Source: Epiperipatus broadwayi (taxonomy: Eukaryota; Onychophora; Udeonychophora; Euonychophora; Peripatidae). Taken from it: 64,000 bases of DNA. The notes under the pieces were generated by a model. The model was not told where the DNA came from and did no database searches. It worked only from the letters and a program-made list of their open reading frames with translations. This document shows, piece by piece, positions 1 to 11,150 of the stretch. Every line of letters starts with the position of its first letter. Within the stretch, counting starts at the first letter, position 1. Position numbers and translations under genes: made by a program. The DNA lies in assembly GCA_028023455.1 (NCBI GenBank), contig JAQFVV010012491.1, forward strand, positions 1,101,501 through 1,165,500. The letters run 5' to 3'.

Positions 1-2107
1 CAAGATGACTAGCATTTAATTTGATAATTTGTTTATGAAAGTCTTGAAAGTTTAGGTTAAATCATCATATAAAAAATAAATAAATGTGCAAATGAAAAGT
101 GCTTTACAAAAAGTAAAGCCTAATTAAATAAATAAGAAAAAAGGAGAAAATGTAATGCTCTCTTGGTTGAGAGTAGTTTATTTCAATCAAAATTTAATAA
201 TGAAAGAATTCATCATCAACAACTTTGAGATCACATGGTAATTTTACAACATTAATGTTAAACATTTATATCAGCTAGCAATAACTCATAAAAGTAAATA
301 ACTTTAATAACATCCATTAATCATAGTTATTATATATATGTATTTGACTATAATAGTGTTTGGTTAATTATAACTGTGAAATATTGTCTAAATGTATGAC
401 TGTGAGTTTGATGATTTACAATATACTAACTGATATAAAAGCAAGAATGCAAATAAACAAGAATGAGCAGTCAATCATATGCAAATTGCAAAAGATAAAA
501 AAAAAAAAGCAAACAAGGTTTGATGAAGTAATTTAATAAATGTTTTCCATTAAATGAACAAAGCGAATGAAAATGATTATTTTATATTAAAAAGTGAACA
601 TGTAAAATATACCCTATAATCAATTTTTGTCTCATTAATTATAGGTCCATACATAAATGCTTAGTCCATGTCTGGAACTGATCAATATATGCAATGTGAT
701 AAAGATGGAAATGTTTAGAAACTGTTTTAATCAATAACTGTCATACAATAACTAATCAAGTAAAGCAATTAATGATCATCGGGAAATGTCAAAGTAATTG
801 TAACAAAACATCCAATGGATGATAACAATGTAAAAATTCTTTGATGATTCATAAAAAAAAAAAACAAGAGATTGACAAATAATACCTAACTCAAAACAGT
901 CTTTACAAAAAATTTCAAGATTTTACTAATTTTATAAGAAATAATGACATCTCAGAATTATGTGGTGACAAAAGAATGTCATGTCATGTGTTCGATGACA
1001 TCATGATTTTGTCTAAAAACTAATCTCTATATATAGAATACTGATTTAACATGATATCTATGGGTGCATTCAGTTATAATAGTTAACCATCTCGTATATA
1101 TTACTTGCAATTTTATAGTTTATGTTCTGATTCTTAATCTAGTGACCATTTGTTAGGCAGTATAACACATGACAAACTTAAGGACAGTTTTTTTTTTAAA
1201 GTCTGAAGTGTTAATGTATTGGTAGCACATATTTAATTATAAAAATTACTTAATATTAGTTCATCATTATATATTGCCACTTATCATAACAAATGAGATA
1301 TTATACAAAAAAAAAAAAGCATTATATTTGGTATGCTAGATGTAAAACAATATTATTAGTTAAGTATATACTCACAAAGCATAAATGAAAATGTATATAC
1401 ATTTTGTTTCTTCATATACAATGGCATATCAACTAAAAATAAATGGTCTTTAAAAAAATAATAAATCTAAAATCTAAAACATGATAAAAGCAAATTTGAT
1501 GGACTGAAGAAAAATCTATGAGAATAAGAAAAAAAAAACAAGAGTTAAAAAGTAACATTCAACAATAATTGAATAAATATATATAAAAAAAGAAAACAAC
1601 TTAGTATGATCAAAGAACAATGTCTGTTAATATATTATCAACAGAAGCAGGCAATAATGAGAAACAAAATGAAAAGTTCCATAGAAAAAATGGAATGGTT
1701 GCAAAAAATAAAAAAGGATAGAAATTAAGCATTTAATAACAATAAAAATTAATCACTTGATGGTATTGTGAGAAATGTTTTAAAATACATTAATACTAAT
1801 ATTAACTCAATTTAGATTCACTAATTGTGTCTAAAAGTAAGATAAGTTGGAACAAGATAAAGATAATTACTTTCACTAATAATGTTGATCAATTCTATAT
1901 AAGAGAAATAAATTAATTATCAATTTATTATTCAAGTAAACAACAGTTACATCCAAAGATATTTTTCAAACTTGAGTTTCCATATTTTCTGTTTAGTTAC
2001 TCACGATTGGTAAATGATATGAAAACAAGGTAAATATAATACATTTTGTATTACAAACCCAATTTAAGTTAACAATAAGTATTACATTTTATTATAATAA
2101 TTATTAG
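1..2107. other. AT-rich noncoding stretch
   Basis: No open reading frame of note, no recognisable repeat family and no RNA gene. The sequence is AT-rich with many short A or T runs and scattered (TA)n tracts. I see nothing functional in it. Confidence 0.6.
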
Positions 2108-2212
2108 TCTAGCACGTGTGCGTGTGTGGTGGTGCAACTGTTCCCAAAAGCTATAAAGTGTTATAAAATAGATAACTAAAAACAAATGAGCTGAGCACTT
2201 TCAAAAGATCTT
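2108..2212 (+). repeat. Left inverted arm of Penelope-like remnant
   Basis: This segment is the reverse complement of 3136-3235 with few differences. The shared core includes GCAACTGTTCCCAAAAGC followed by CTATAAAGTGTTATAAAATA. A small length difference comes from a GT-rich stretch near the outer end. Confidence 0.85.
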
Positions 2213-2320
2213 ACCTTCATAATCATAGATTGCTACTATGTTTGATGATATGCAAATATTCTAATTCAATTTCTTTAATAAAGAATAGTACATGTCCTTC
2301 TTATTTATGGCATCTTTGTC

Positions 2321-2656
2321 TCATGAGATGAAGAAGGCCTCTTTGATTTTTCTTTTAAGGTCATGTCTCTCTCTACACACGATTGTGGGATTATCTGGAA
2401 TGCACTCATGGTGACTTGTGCTCTGGTGCTGATAGAAAATTGAAAAGATGGAAGGATCATTGAGAGTTCTATTGTATGAATATTTATGTTGTGCTAATCG
2501 TGTGGACAAAGATGCTCTGCTTTCCCCATAATATGTGCCTTTACAATTATTGTTGGGGCATACAATATTATATACTGTATGGGGGGTCTGTAAAAGTGGA
2601 GTTTGGTCTTTAGTATTGTTAATTAAATTGTTAGAATTTGGGGGGTTCGGAAACAA
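2321..2656 (-). pseudogene. Penelope-like GIY-YIG endonuclease domain
   Basis: In animals this domain nicks the target DNA for Penelope-like retrotransposition. In the 111-residue frame, the GIY position reads VYN (residues 28-30) and is followed by a CPNNNC zinc-ligand-like pair (33-38). The YIG position reads YYG (42-44). R47, R53 and H57 fit the catalytic helix. The metal-binding glutamate is E106 in KRKIKEAF. All core residues are therefore recognisable, and the domain looks less decayed than the rest of the element. The frame opens just after a frameshift from the reverse transcriptase part, so the initial ATG is accidental. A stop occurs soon after KEAFFIS, where related copies continue with a short tail. 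Confidence 0.85.
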
Positions 2657-3153
2657 AGCTGATATCTGTTGTTGAGGATGGAATACAATTTCCTGTGTAA
2701 ATTGGATATATATGGAAGCAATAATTTGGGTTTATCCTGTGTGATGTGAGTGTTAAGCTGTTTATTCTGAATATGTAAAAAAAATTTGTCAACAATGGAC
2801 TGCATGAACCCTAAATTCAATAAGTTATTTCTGTATTCTATTACATTTGCTTTTGTATCTGCCTCAATTTTACTTAACAGCCTGTTTCTATGCAAAAAAG
2901 ATGTTAGGCCAGATAAATTATGTTTTATTGGTGTATTAGATTGAGGGTGTATATGGCATCTGATCTCCAATGGTTTGATGGCCATACTATAATGACAGTG
3001 GTTGTTTTCTCTTTGTATAATGACATCAAGATATTTAACTTGTTGGTGAATATCTTCAGTTGTGACATTCACAACTAGCACTGTGCTGGTTTCCAATTCA
3101 ACTTTGATCCGTGTGATGATCTCAGGGGTGGCAGCAAGATCCTTTGAAAGCAC
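2623..3153 (-). pseudogene. Penelope-like reverse transcriptase, C-terminal part
   Basis: A 176-residue open frame. It resembles the region after the catalytic palm of Penelope-like reverse transcriptases: a YLDVIIQR strand near residue 43, a KP..I.C.IHP..NTPIKHN stretch near residues 60-80, and an L.S.LHRNRLLS helix near residues 84-94. These correspond to the family's 'FLDV.I.R', 'S.HP...K' and 'RA' landmarks. The catalytic aspartates lie upstream and are absent, so this piece cannot polymerise DNA. It runs on toward the endonuclease, but the frame shifts near 2650, after which the GIY-YIG domain is read in another frame. The first methionine is not a natural start, because it lies inside the inverted arm. 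Confidence 0.75.
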
Positions 3154-3235
3154 TCAGCTCGTTTGTTTTTAGTTATCTATTTTATAACACTTTATAGCTT
3201 TTGGGAACAGTTGCACAGCACACATATGTGCTAGA
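3136..3235 (-). repeat. Right inverted arm of Penelope-like remnant
   Basis: Reverse complement of 2108-2212, at roughly 90 percent identity by eye. It overlaps the first few codons of the reverse transcriptase fragment, so the present start of that reading frame comes from the arm and not from the original protein. Confidence 0.85.
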
Positions 3236-4518
3236 ATATATATATATTTCCCAAAAGTAAAAAAAATTATTTGACTTAATAATTATTATTGTAAATTTTC
3301 AATTGAGCATAAAAACTTGTTTTTGTTTAAAAAATAAAGGGTTTACTAATTTATTATTATTGGTATAATTAATAATTGGTTTACTAAATATATTACAGTT
3401 AATATTTATTTACTACAGTGCATAATATTTTATCTGATACATAAATAATTATCTACTATTAGTGCATGTATATTCAGTTAACATATTTTTCTGTTGTTCT
3501 TTAACTTGATTTTTATATTCAATTCATGCTATATTCGATTTTATTTAATTTATTTTCTCAACTTCTATTCCATAATCTTTCTAACTTCAATTTCAATTCA
3601 AGTAAATGTTTTTCTTTTATCTTTCTTCTTTTCAATTGCCCTGGAGTGGTTCAAATGATTTTTTTTTCTCTCATCTTTTAATAGTAGTACATCACTGAAA
3701 TCCTACAGGGATATCAAAATATTAACTTTTTTCTTCATTTTTTTTTTTTTTTTTTTAATGCCAAATAAAAGTACTGGTTAGTTTGGCATAAAAACCTAAT
3801 ATTAGTTTATGAAATAGCTTTGAAAACAAAAAATAGAATAAGTTGGCTTCTTAAGAAATAAAAGTTATAAAGCAAAAAATAATTTTACTCTAGAAATTTA
3901 TATATATATATAAATGAAAAAAATAAAATGATAGTAGAAAGATAAATTTTAAAAACTAATAATGATCCTTTCTCTATTTTCTAATATACATCTAACAAGA
4001 GAATTTATACTATATATTATATTCAACTTAATAAAAACAACTAAAAGCTGTTTTGAATAAAATATTATAAACTATTAGTCTGAAGTTAAGTATCTATTCA
4101 AGTATATTGTGTTGGCATAAACTGTAAAAACTACCAATCAATAAAATTTAATGTTTATTCATGCCACAGATTAAATGCAAGTAATCCAGAAATAAATAAT
4201 CTGGAATCTCTAATAATCTGGATAAAATTATTAGAGAGCACGTTAACTTTTTATGATATTAGATGACTATTATTTTAGCATGAATTAAGATTTACTCACA
4301 TAATATATATATACTTGTATTTAAATATTACAATTATTCTTAATAAATTAATATATTTTAAAAATAAAAATTATAAATATACACAGTAATGCATCCTAGT
4401 GTCATTATACCTAATGTATGGAAACCACTAATCAACTTTGCTCTTAGAAAAAGGTGGAAAAATAAAAAGGAACCTCACAGATAAGTATATGAAATTTCTA
4501 CTGACTGTTGCCTTTGGA
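3236..4518. other. AT-rich noncoding stretch
   Basis: Contains poly-T runs (notably 3738-3756), (TA)n tracts and no credible reading frame or recognised repeat. Confidence 0.6.
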
Positions 4519-4724
4519 AGGATGGGTCAGTTGGTTAGAGTGTGACCTTTAATTCTCAAGCTGTCATTGGTCAGGCCAGCAATACCTGAAGAAGAGGGAA
4601 GAATAATATCTCTTGAAACACTGTGCATATATTAGCAGGTTTGATGTACTATTACTAACAATTGAATGTATTTGGAATATTTAAATAAAGTTAAAATTTT
4701 CTAAAGACATTCAATACTTATATT
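4519..4724 (+). repeat. SINE family A, 5' part (interrupted copy)
   Basis: A tRNA-derived SINE. A box-A-like CAGTTGGTTAGAGTG lies near the start, and a body beginning at about 4565 is shared with copies at 10.9-11.5 kb (GGCCAGCAATACCTGAAGAAG, and a late segment ending in CTAAAGACATTCAATACT). The box-B region kept in the 11.3 kb copy is deleted here. The copy stops abruptly at 4724 and resumes at 6854, because an LTR-like element has inserted into it. Confidence 0.8.
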
Positions 4725-5164
4725 TGTAACGAGCACAGATGACGTTACATTATTTTTTTATTATTATTAAACATTAAAATAAAAAGTTCGCATTAAAAAA
4801 ATTTTTTTTTAAGACAGAAAAATTGAAAATAAATTCTACCTTAAACTCGTATATATATAAATCGCACAGAGGAGAAAAATTATTAAAATAAAACTTTATT
4901 AAAGAAAAAGTATTTTAAAACTAAATTTTAAAAAGATTTGGAGATAAAATTATATCTTTAAATTTATCTTTAAATATATCTTTGGATTTAGAAAACAGGT
5001 TAATTAATGTTATGGAAATGATTATTTTAATTAGTCCAAGTGAATAAGCCCTTGGGCATTTAAATGTATAAACAACGGTCAGATAGGAAAACAATAGAAA
5101 CTTTTAGCAAATAAAAAGAAATCCCTATGGAATCAGACCTCAGCGAAAAGACCACCATCATCGA

Positions 5165-5205
5165 TGACGTAATGTTGAGTCAATCCTTAAGATTAATATA
5201 AAAGG
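5165..5205 (+). promoter_or_regulatory. CRE, AP-1 and TATA cluster of the LTR-like element
   Basis: Three consensus sites lie within 41 bp: a CRE-like TGACGTAA (5165-5172), a perfect AP-1 site TGAGTCA (5176-5182) and a TATA box TATAAAAGG (5197-5205). The spacing is that of a compact RNA polymerase II promoter driving transcription rightward from about 5230. A second CRE-like half (TGACGTTA) sits just inside the left terminus, at about 4739. CREB/AP-1 plus TATA arrangements are common in retroelement LTRs. Confidence 0.65.
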
Positions 5206-5263
5206 AAAAGTTGGAAATTATTAAGAATTATTAAGAGAGGACTGAGATGTGTTAAGTCGGAGG

Positions 5264-5298
5264 TGAAGGGATTGAAAGTCGCACTTTCAATTCCTTCA
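5264..5298 (+). other. Short stable hairpin downstream of the LTR-like promoter
   Basis: A 16-bp stem (5264-5279 with 5283-5298) closed by a 3-nt CGC loop. All positions pair if one G-U wobble is allowed in RNA. It starts about 60 bp after the TATA box, so it would be at or near the 5' end of any transcript, as leader hairpins of LTR elements are. It could also contribute to termination or RNA stability. Confidence 0.5.
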
Positions 5299-6853
5299 GT
5301 TGTTATAAAAATGGAAAAATGAAACATCGCTTTTCTTATACTGAGGATAACAGGATCGTCGGGGAATTTAATGTGGATTCCAAACAGCATGCAATGAATA
5401 AAGAGGAACGTTGAAAAAAAAATCGTAAGAACTTTAAAAACATTTTGAAACACTATGAATATTAAATTAAAAACTTTCCGTATTTAAAATAATTAAGAAA
5501 TAGAATCCTATCTGACCAATGTTATTTATTAATTAGTTATAATTTTATTTAATGTATTTCTTTTGTAAAATCATTTCCATTTATTTATTTATTTGTTCTT
5601 TAAGTTTTATTATGATTTCTGTTTTTCATTAAACTAGTTATATAAATATTAAACTTAAGTCGGGCGTGAATGGCTATATAGATTTGTAAAGTTATATTAG
5701 GGGAGGGTAATCTTAGGTTATTCGTTTCGTAGTTGAATTAGGTCAATGGATTGGATATATTGGTGTAATTAGTAGATGTAGTACGAGATTCGCTATGGGC
5801 AGAATTGCTATTATATGCCGCACACTTCCGTTTTGCCTATGGAAGGAATTATAAGATGTAGAATGCTGTTCCTTTAGATGGAGTTTTTTTTTTATTGCTC
5901 TTCTTGTCTGATAGATGTAATATTCCTATCTGAAGCAGTTTCTTCTCTTAACCTAATTGTGCTGCCATATTCATATTACATTGAACACATCGATATATCA
6001 GATGGATTAAAGTTTGGTTTGACTGCGAACCTTTGGCCTAAGGTTAAACAAGGATTGAATATTTTCTTTTCAAATGCAAATCTATGTAGTCTATTCATAC
6101 TTGACACTCTAAATAAAGATGCATTAAATTTAAGTTGGGTATAGACGCTTGCATGGGTTCGTTACCGGTTGATTATGTTTTTGGTTTTCATATTCGATCA
6201 AAATATATATAGACATTCAGTAAATACTGATACCTTACGGTGAGTATCTAAAATGTATTTATTCGGATGTCTTTTATGTTATTGGTGTTAATGCAAGCAT
6301 CTTATGGTGAATGTTATTGGGTTACTTATAAATTTCCCTCTGCAATTGACGGTATCAATGATTTTGTATTTTGATCGTTTATGTTTATTTGAAATATTTT
6401 TGACCGTGGAATCTATGTAACCGATCTATACTCAACATTTTTAAACAAATCTGTGCGAACTAATAATAGTATAAAATTTAAAATGTTAATTAAAAATCTA
6501 AAATAAAAGTAAAAATAATGTTAAATGTTAAAGTAAACATATTAAAATAATAATGTTAAATCTTATATATACATGTGCGTAAATAAATTTTTGTATGTTA
6601 ATTACTGGCAGTGGCTTATTTTATTTATTTTTTTAATATTGAAATATAATTAGATAAGATATTTTATTATTAAATCTCTGCTACTCTCTGAGCTAGTGAC
6701 TTGGGCTAACGACCGGAATCAAAATTTTAAAAAAAAAAAAAACTTTTTTTTTTTGACTTACGTATCTGCCTACTTTATAAATTTTTCTAGGTTAAATGCC
6801 TAGATGGCGCCCTGTAGTGCAGATCACGTTAAGTCCTTCTATGGATCGTTACA

Positions 6854-6930
6854 TATTAGATGATGAAAATAGTCCAACATTTGAATACAACTAAAACACT
6901 ATCATCACAAACCTTCAGAAAAACACCAGG
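6854..6930 (+). repeat. SINE family A, 3' part (interrupted copy)
   Basis: This is the continuation of the SINE copy at 4519-4724. It includes AAATAGTCCAAC and CACAAACCTTCAG motifs, which recur in reverse orientation at 10851-10945. It shows that the family extends about 75 bp beyond the point where the LTR-like element inserted. Confidence 0.75.
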
Positions 6931-7886
6931 TATTCTTATATGCTTGTATAATAACTTTTTTTTATGGTTGTTTTATATCATAGATCAATTTTAAATCTAT
7001 TAAATATTTTAGATTATAAATAAACTAAATTATTTATTTCTTTTTATAGCTATTTTTTTAAAATACCTTTTCTGTATATGTGTTTATTTTAACAGTCGTT
7101 TATTAGATTATAATTATTATACATAAATTAACTATGGAATGTTTACTAAAAAGCATACATAGTTTAACTTTTCTTAAATACAAGATATTTTTATAAGGAA
7201 CACATATATGCATACATATGCATTTTGATTATACTTGATAAATTTAAAAGCAAATTACCTATCTAACTTAATTAGTTTTTATGACATAAAGCATCTGGTT
7301 CAATTTTTTTTTTTTAAATCTTTTGAGTATAGTACTTTAGAATAATTTGACTCATATGTCATTCTCTTTGTAGTTTTTTTGAAAATATATTTAGAATTTA
7401 TGCTTCAAGTAAAAGATTTGAAAATGAATATATTCTGTATATAAATAACAAATGAAATATTTAAAAGACTAAAACCTTAAAACGTTCATTAATGTGTTTA
7501 TTATTATTTTAAATATCATGTTTTAATAATTTAATGAAACTATATTTTAATAAATTAAATAGTTTAATACTTAATTTTAAGTAAAACAAAAATTTAACAT
7601 ATATCTGATTTTCTTTTCAAAGTTTATAGAATAAAATCCAAGTTGTTGCTGTGGTTTTGCTTTTACTCATGCATTTCTTTAACATATCACAATCAACCAC
7701 CAGTTCAAAAACTTAGATCACCGTCTCTCATTATAAATACATTTTTGTGAACAATCCTCAAAATACACTATTATGTTTAAAATGAGAATCATAAACTTTT
7801 AAGTTACGATTTATCAAAAAATATTATTTCAACAAATTTATAATTTTTCTTTCAGATAATCGGCCTATGAACAATCTTGCAATTTA
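6931..7886. other. AT-rich noncoding stretch
   Basis: No reading frame, recognised repeat or RNA gene. AT-rich with several T runs. Confidence 0.6.
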
Positions 7887-7903
7887 TTCAATATTGATCA
7901 GTT

Positions 7904-8150
7904 TTAAATTGCTCTTTATACAAAAAAGTGAAGCTTAGTATTATTAGAAAAAGAATTATAAAGCTTAACATTTTCAGAGAACTTAGGTCTCCATATTCCT
8001 AGCCTATCTTGGGAGTGTCGGCTTACATTGTGAATTTAAGCAAAGCTTGGCAGTAATTTATGCAAAATTTATTAAAAATTTTTTTTCATATAGACCATTT
8101 TCTGGAGTTTGCAAAGCACGGTTCTTTTCAATTTATTGCATAGTTGTCAT
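7904..8150 (+). repeat. Left inverted arm of fold-back Penelope-like unit
   Basis: It matches the reverse complement of 8414-8658 over almost its whole length. Shared landmarks include AAGCTTAGTATTATTAGAAA, AGAACTTAGGTCT and ATTGCATAGTTGTCAT. Confidence 0.88.
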
Positions 8151-8425
8151 TTGCAATAAAGCACATCCAAGCAATTTACAAAATTTCATGCCCAACCAAT
8201 GGCTGTAGAGCAGCATATTATGAAGAGACCCATGCCAACATTACCATCAGAACATCTCAACATCATTATTTATACAGGAGAGCTCTAAACAATACTGAAA
8301 ACAAATCCATTTTCTTTGAGCACCAAAAAACAACAGGCCATGTGTTCAAACCCACTTTGGCAAGGACACTGTGCACTGAACATAATGATATGGAATGAAA
8401 AATAAAGGAGCAGATGACAACTATG
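8144..8425 (+). pseudogene. Penelope-like GIY-YIG endonuclease fragment
   Basis: Counting from 8144 (a TTG codon, not a true start), the GIY strand is represented by AIYKI (residues 10-14). The zinc-ligand-like pair is CPTNGC (16-21). The YIG strand reads YYE (25-27), so the key glycine is lost. R36 and H40 fit the catalytic helix. A TGA at 8396-8398 ends the frame just before KIKE, which holds the family's metal-binding glutamate. In other copies this position is an arginine codon, so the stop is a recent-looking point change. The domain lies almost exactly between the two inverted arms, with nothing of the reverse transcriptase left. Confidence 0.78.
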
Positions 8426-8658
8426 CAATAAACTGAAAAGAATCGTGCTTTACAATCTCCAGAAAATTGTCTATATGAAAGAAACCTGTGAATAAATTTT
8501 CCATAATTACTGCTAAGCTTCGTTTAAAATCTCAATGCAAGCCAACACTTCCAAGATAAGCTATGAATATGAAGACCTAAGTTCTCCAAAAGTGCTAAGC
8601 CTTATACTTCTTTTTCTAATAATACTAAGCTTTACTTTTTTGCTTAAAGCACAATTTA
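8414..8658 (-). repeat. Right inverted arm of fold-back Penelope-like unit
   Basis: Inverted copy of 7904-8150. It begins immediately after the endonuclease remnant, with ATGACAACTATGC. Confidence 0.88.
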
Positions 8659-8713
8659 ATACTTACCACTCAAAGGTGAAGTAAAAACAAGGATTTTATT
8701 TCAATATTGATCA

Positions 8714-10780
8714 ATAATTGGATATCAGTTATCCTTAGCTAAATGATAAAACAAAAGATAGAAAACTACTTAAATCCTTATCCCAGCGATTGGCAAACTT
8801 GGAGAGTACTTATTTTTCTTTCACTTTATTAATGAGAAACTATTAGTGAGTATTTAGCCTTGCAGGAGACTATTTAAAAACCATTTACCTGTATATCTTT
8901 ATTGTAAGTACATAAAGTTTTTTACTTAAAGACACAGGAATTTAGGCAAAATCATTAACTCCTACCAATTGAAGTTCATTATAATTAAGAGTTAATAGTT
9001 GAATTTCATTGGTGGTGCACATAGAATTTGTTTCAATCTCTCTTTTTAGAGATATATTGTAAAAACATTAACATAATAATTTTAAGATTAGTTATTCAAA
9101 AATTTATAAAAACATCAAGAAATTAAATGATGGATTTAGCATAATATTTCTTTCTATTCAAGTGACTAAACTGAATTTTTTTTATTTTTCTATGGGAGAT
9201 TGATCTAGGAATTATTCTGCTGTTATTTTAAACCACACAAGACATAAACTTTAATAATAAGTCCTGAAAAACTATACATAAAATAAAAAAAATCAACTAT
9301 ATATCATTAAGAAATACTATTAAAAAATGATAATCACTTTAATCAATACATTTAAAAAGAATGGTTGTCAAACAAAAAAATCATTATGTCAAATACAGCA
9401 ACCAATAAGTTTTGGAGGAAAATATGTCATGAAAAAGGTTGCTTTATTTTCCTTGGCAGTCATATTTTAAACCTTAAACATTAATAAACAAAAAAGTTTA
9501 AAAATTAATAGGTTTCTGTTTGTCAATATGAAAATTTTTTAATTATATAGTATTTCTAAAAAATGTTTTAAAAAATACATAAAAATATGTTCATGAGAGT
9601 AATAAAAAATGTTTTTGTTGGCTCCATATAGGCAAATATTCCATTCAGCTGTAACTAGTCAACAGATATTAAATAATAATGTAATCAAATAACTGAAAAC
9701 CTTAATAACTGATCAAAAATGAATCCATTTAAGAATGTATATATTCATTATAATATTTTGATAAATGACAGAAATTTTCAAACATTGCAATGATTTTAAA
9801 TATGCTACATTTTCATCTCAAGTGATGTATCATCTTTCTTCCAAAAATCAAGCTAATGTTAATCTATGACTGAAGCTATACATTGAAATGAACAATCCAT
9901 TATTCATATATACTTTTCTTCTAAGAAAAATGATATGCAAATTTGTTGTTGTTTTTTTTTTTTAAAAAAAAGGGAACTAAAATGAGATTCAAGAAAGAAA
10001 CTAAATTTGGGATATAAAAATCAGTTTTTTTCTTCTTTTAATCAGAAGGGAATAATACTTCATTCAAATCCTAGGATCGACTATGCCTTGTGAATAAAAA
10101 GGAAAAATACTACTAACAAGTAGCGAGATCTGGTCTGGAACACTTTTGGATGATATTTGAATAACTCTGGCTGAAATGAAGAAATAGGCTAAATTAAAAG
10201 ACAGCTAGAAATTACAAGGCTATATTATAACACTAAATGGACTTTTGATATTTGTCAGACAGAAGTAAATGACAATTATTTTGTTTTGGGTGAGTCTTAT
10301 ATTTAAAGAGTAATTTGTATTTTATTTTAGATAATTTGGATTTGTAAATAAGGCGTATTATTTGGGTATTATTTTTTAAAAATCTGTCAATTAAAAAAAA
10401 AAAAATTTGTAATAATTTCTCTATACTTGTTAAAATTATTTTGAAAATAATAATAATAATAATTATATATCACATATGTATGCTAAACTTATGAATTTTA
10501 TATGAGTTATTAATAAGAGGAAAAAATAAAGAAATAATGATAATCATGTAAACTGCAAAGCACACATACAAATTGTCTAAGTCTCAAATAACCTTAGTTA
10601 ATGATGTAATTATTTTCATTAGTCTCATTCATTCATAGTTAAACTTATATGTGATTATTGAAGTTGGATTTTATGTAGATGGATTTATATATGCTCAGTT
10701 GTTTGTTCAATGTTGAATAGTTTGCATATGTTCGCATCCATAACATTTCTAACAATTTGATAAGTTAGGGATCGATCTCA
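8714..10780. other. AT-rich noncoding stretch
   Basis: No credible gene or recognised repeat. A short (AAT)n microsatellite lies at about 10449-10464. Confidence 0.6.
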
Positions 10781-10850
10781 GGATGAATCATCCCTGTATA
10801 AATTGTAATGGTATTAAATTAGATTTAGGACCCCATTATTTTAAATGATT

Positions 10851-11150
10851 CACCTAAAAATATTGTTTTCCTGAAGGTTTGTGATAATGGTGTTTTAATT
10901 GTATTTTTATATTGGACTATTTCCCTTATCTAATATGACTATTGAATGTCTTTAGAAAAATTTAACTTTATTTAAATATTCCAAATACATTTGACTGTTA
11001 GTAATAGCATATCAAACAGGTTAGCATATGCACAATGTTTTGAGAGGTATTATTCTCCCATCTTCTTCAGGTATTGCTGGCCTGACCAATGACAGTACTA
11101 GTATGGGATTCGAACTTGGATCCTTAGATTCTTGAGTATTGAGTTTTAAG
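10851..11150 (-). repeat. SINE family A copy, minus strand
   Basis: The most complete copy of family A on this strand. Reading on the minus strand, a box-B-like GTTCGAATCCCATAC is followed by the GGCCAGCAATACCTGAAGAAG body and the CTAAAGACATTCAATAG segment. It then continues with the AAATAGTCCAA...CACAAACCTTCAG tail also present at 6854-6930. It forms one arm of a large inverted structure with 11287-11508. Confidence 0.8.

Larger units (their letters stand above)
2108..3235 (-). mobile_element. Penelope-like element remnant between inverted arms
   Basis: A minus-strand Penelope-like retroelement fragment, truncated at its 5' side. It keeps the end of the reverse transcriptase and the GIY-YIG endonuclease, and is bracketed by inverted arms of about 100 bp (2108-2212 and 3136-3235). 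Penelope-like elements are known to carry terminal repeats in direct or inverted orientation, so the arms fit that class. The catalytic palm of the reverse transcriptase is missing, because the right arm begins where it should continue. I found no convincing target-site duplication. A frameshift separates the two coding pieces, so the element is dead. Confidence 0.8.
4725..6853 (+). mobile_element. LTR-like element (probable solo LTR) inserted in a SINE
   Basis: The segment begins TGTAACGA and ends TCGTTACA: TG...CA termini with an 8-bp inverted terminal match. TATT is duplicated at both sides (4721-4724 and 6854-6857). The interrupted family-A SINE reads continuously across the junction once the segment and one TATT are removed, which fixes both ends. 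A 4-bp duplication and these termini fit a Ty3/gypsy-type LTR. At 2,129 bp with no internal long direct repeat or protein motif, it is best read as a long solo LTR or a non-autonomous LTR element. A promoter cluster lies at 5165-5205 on the plus strand. CpG is much more frequent than in flanking DNA (about 20 in 5640-6450), suggesting a younger insertion. An 88-codon frame at 5878-6144 matches nothing I know and may be chance. Confidence 0.75.
7901..8699 (+). mobile_element. GIY-YIG fragment in a fold-back Penelope-like element
   Basis: An 0.8 kb unit built as left arm (7904-8150), central GIY-YIG remnant, right arm (8414-8658) and about 40 bp of tail. The arms are inverted copies about 245 bp long and roughly 80 percent identical. 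A perfect 14-bp direct repeat, TTCAATATTGATCA, lies at 7887-7900 and 8700-8713, just outside the unit, as expected of a target-site duplication. The right arm matches the sequence following the endonuclease. The left arm is thus a flipped copy of the 3' end, so the unit resembles a Penelope-like element reduced to its endonuclease and terminal repeats. It is too decayed to be active. Confidence 0.75.

Noticed and set aside
5193-5453. 86-codon minus-strand frame over the LTR-like promoter
   Set aside because: It is antisense to the promoter and leader hairpin, has no domain and seems to be chance in AT-rich sequence.
5077-5517. 12-bp perfect inverted repeat GGTCAGATAGGA at 5077-5088 and 5506-5517
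   Set aside because: It could be the ends of a small nested transposon, but it lies inside the LTR-like element, has no target duplication and the match stops at 12 bases.
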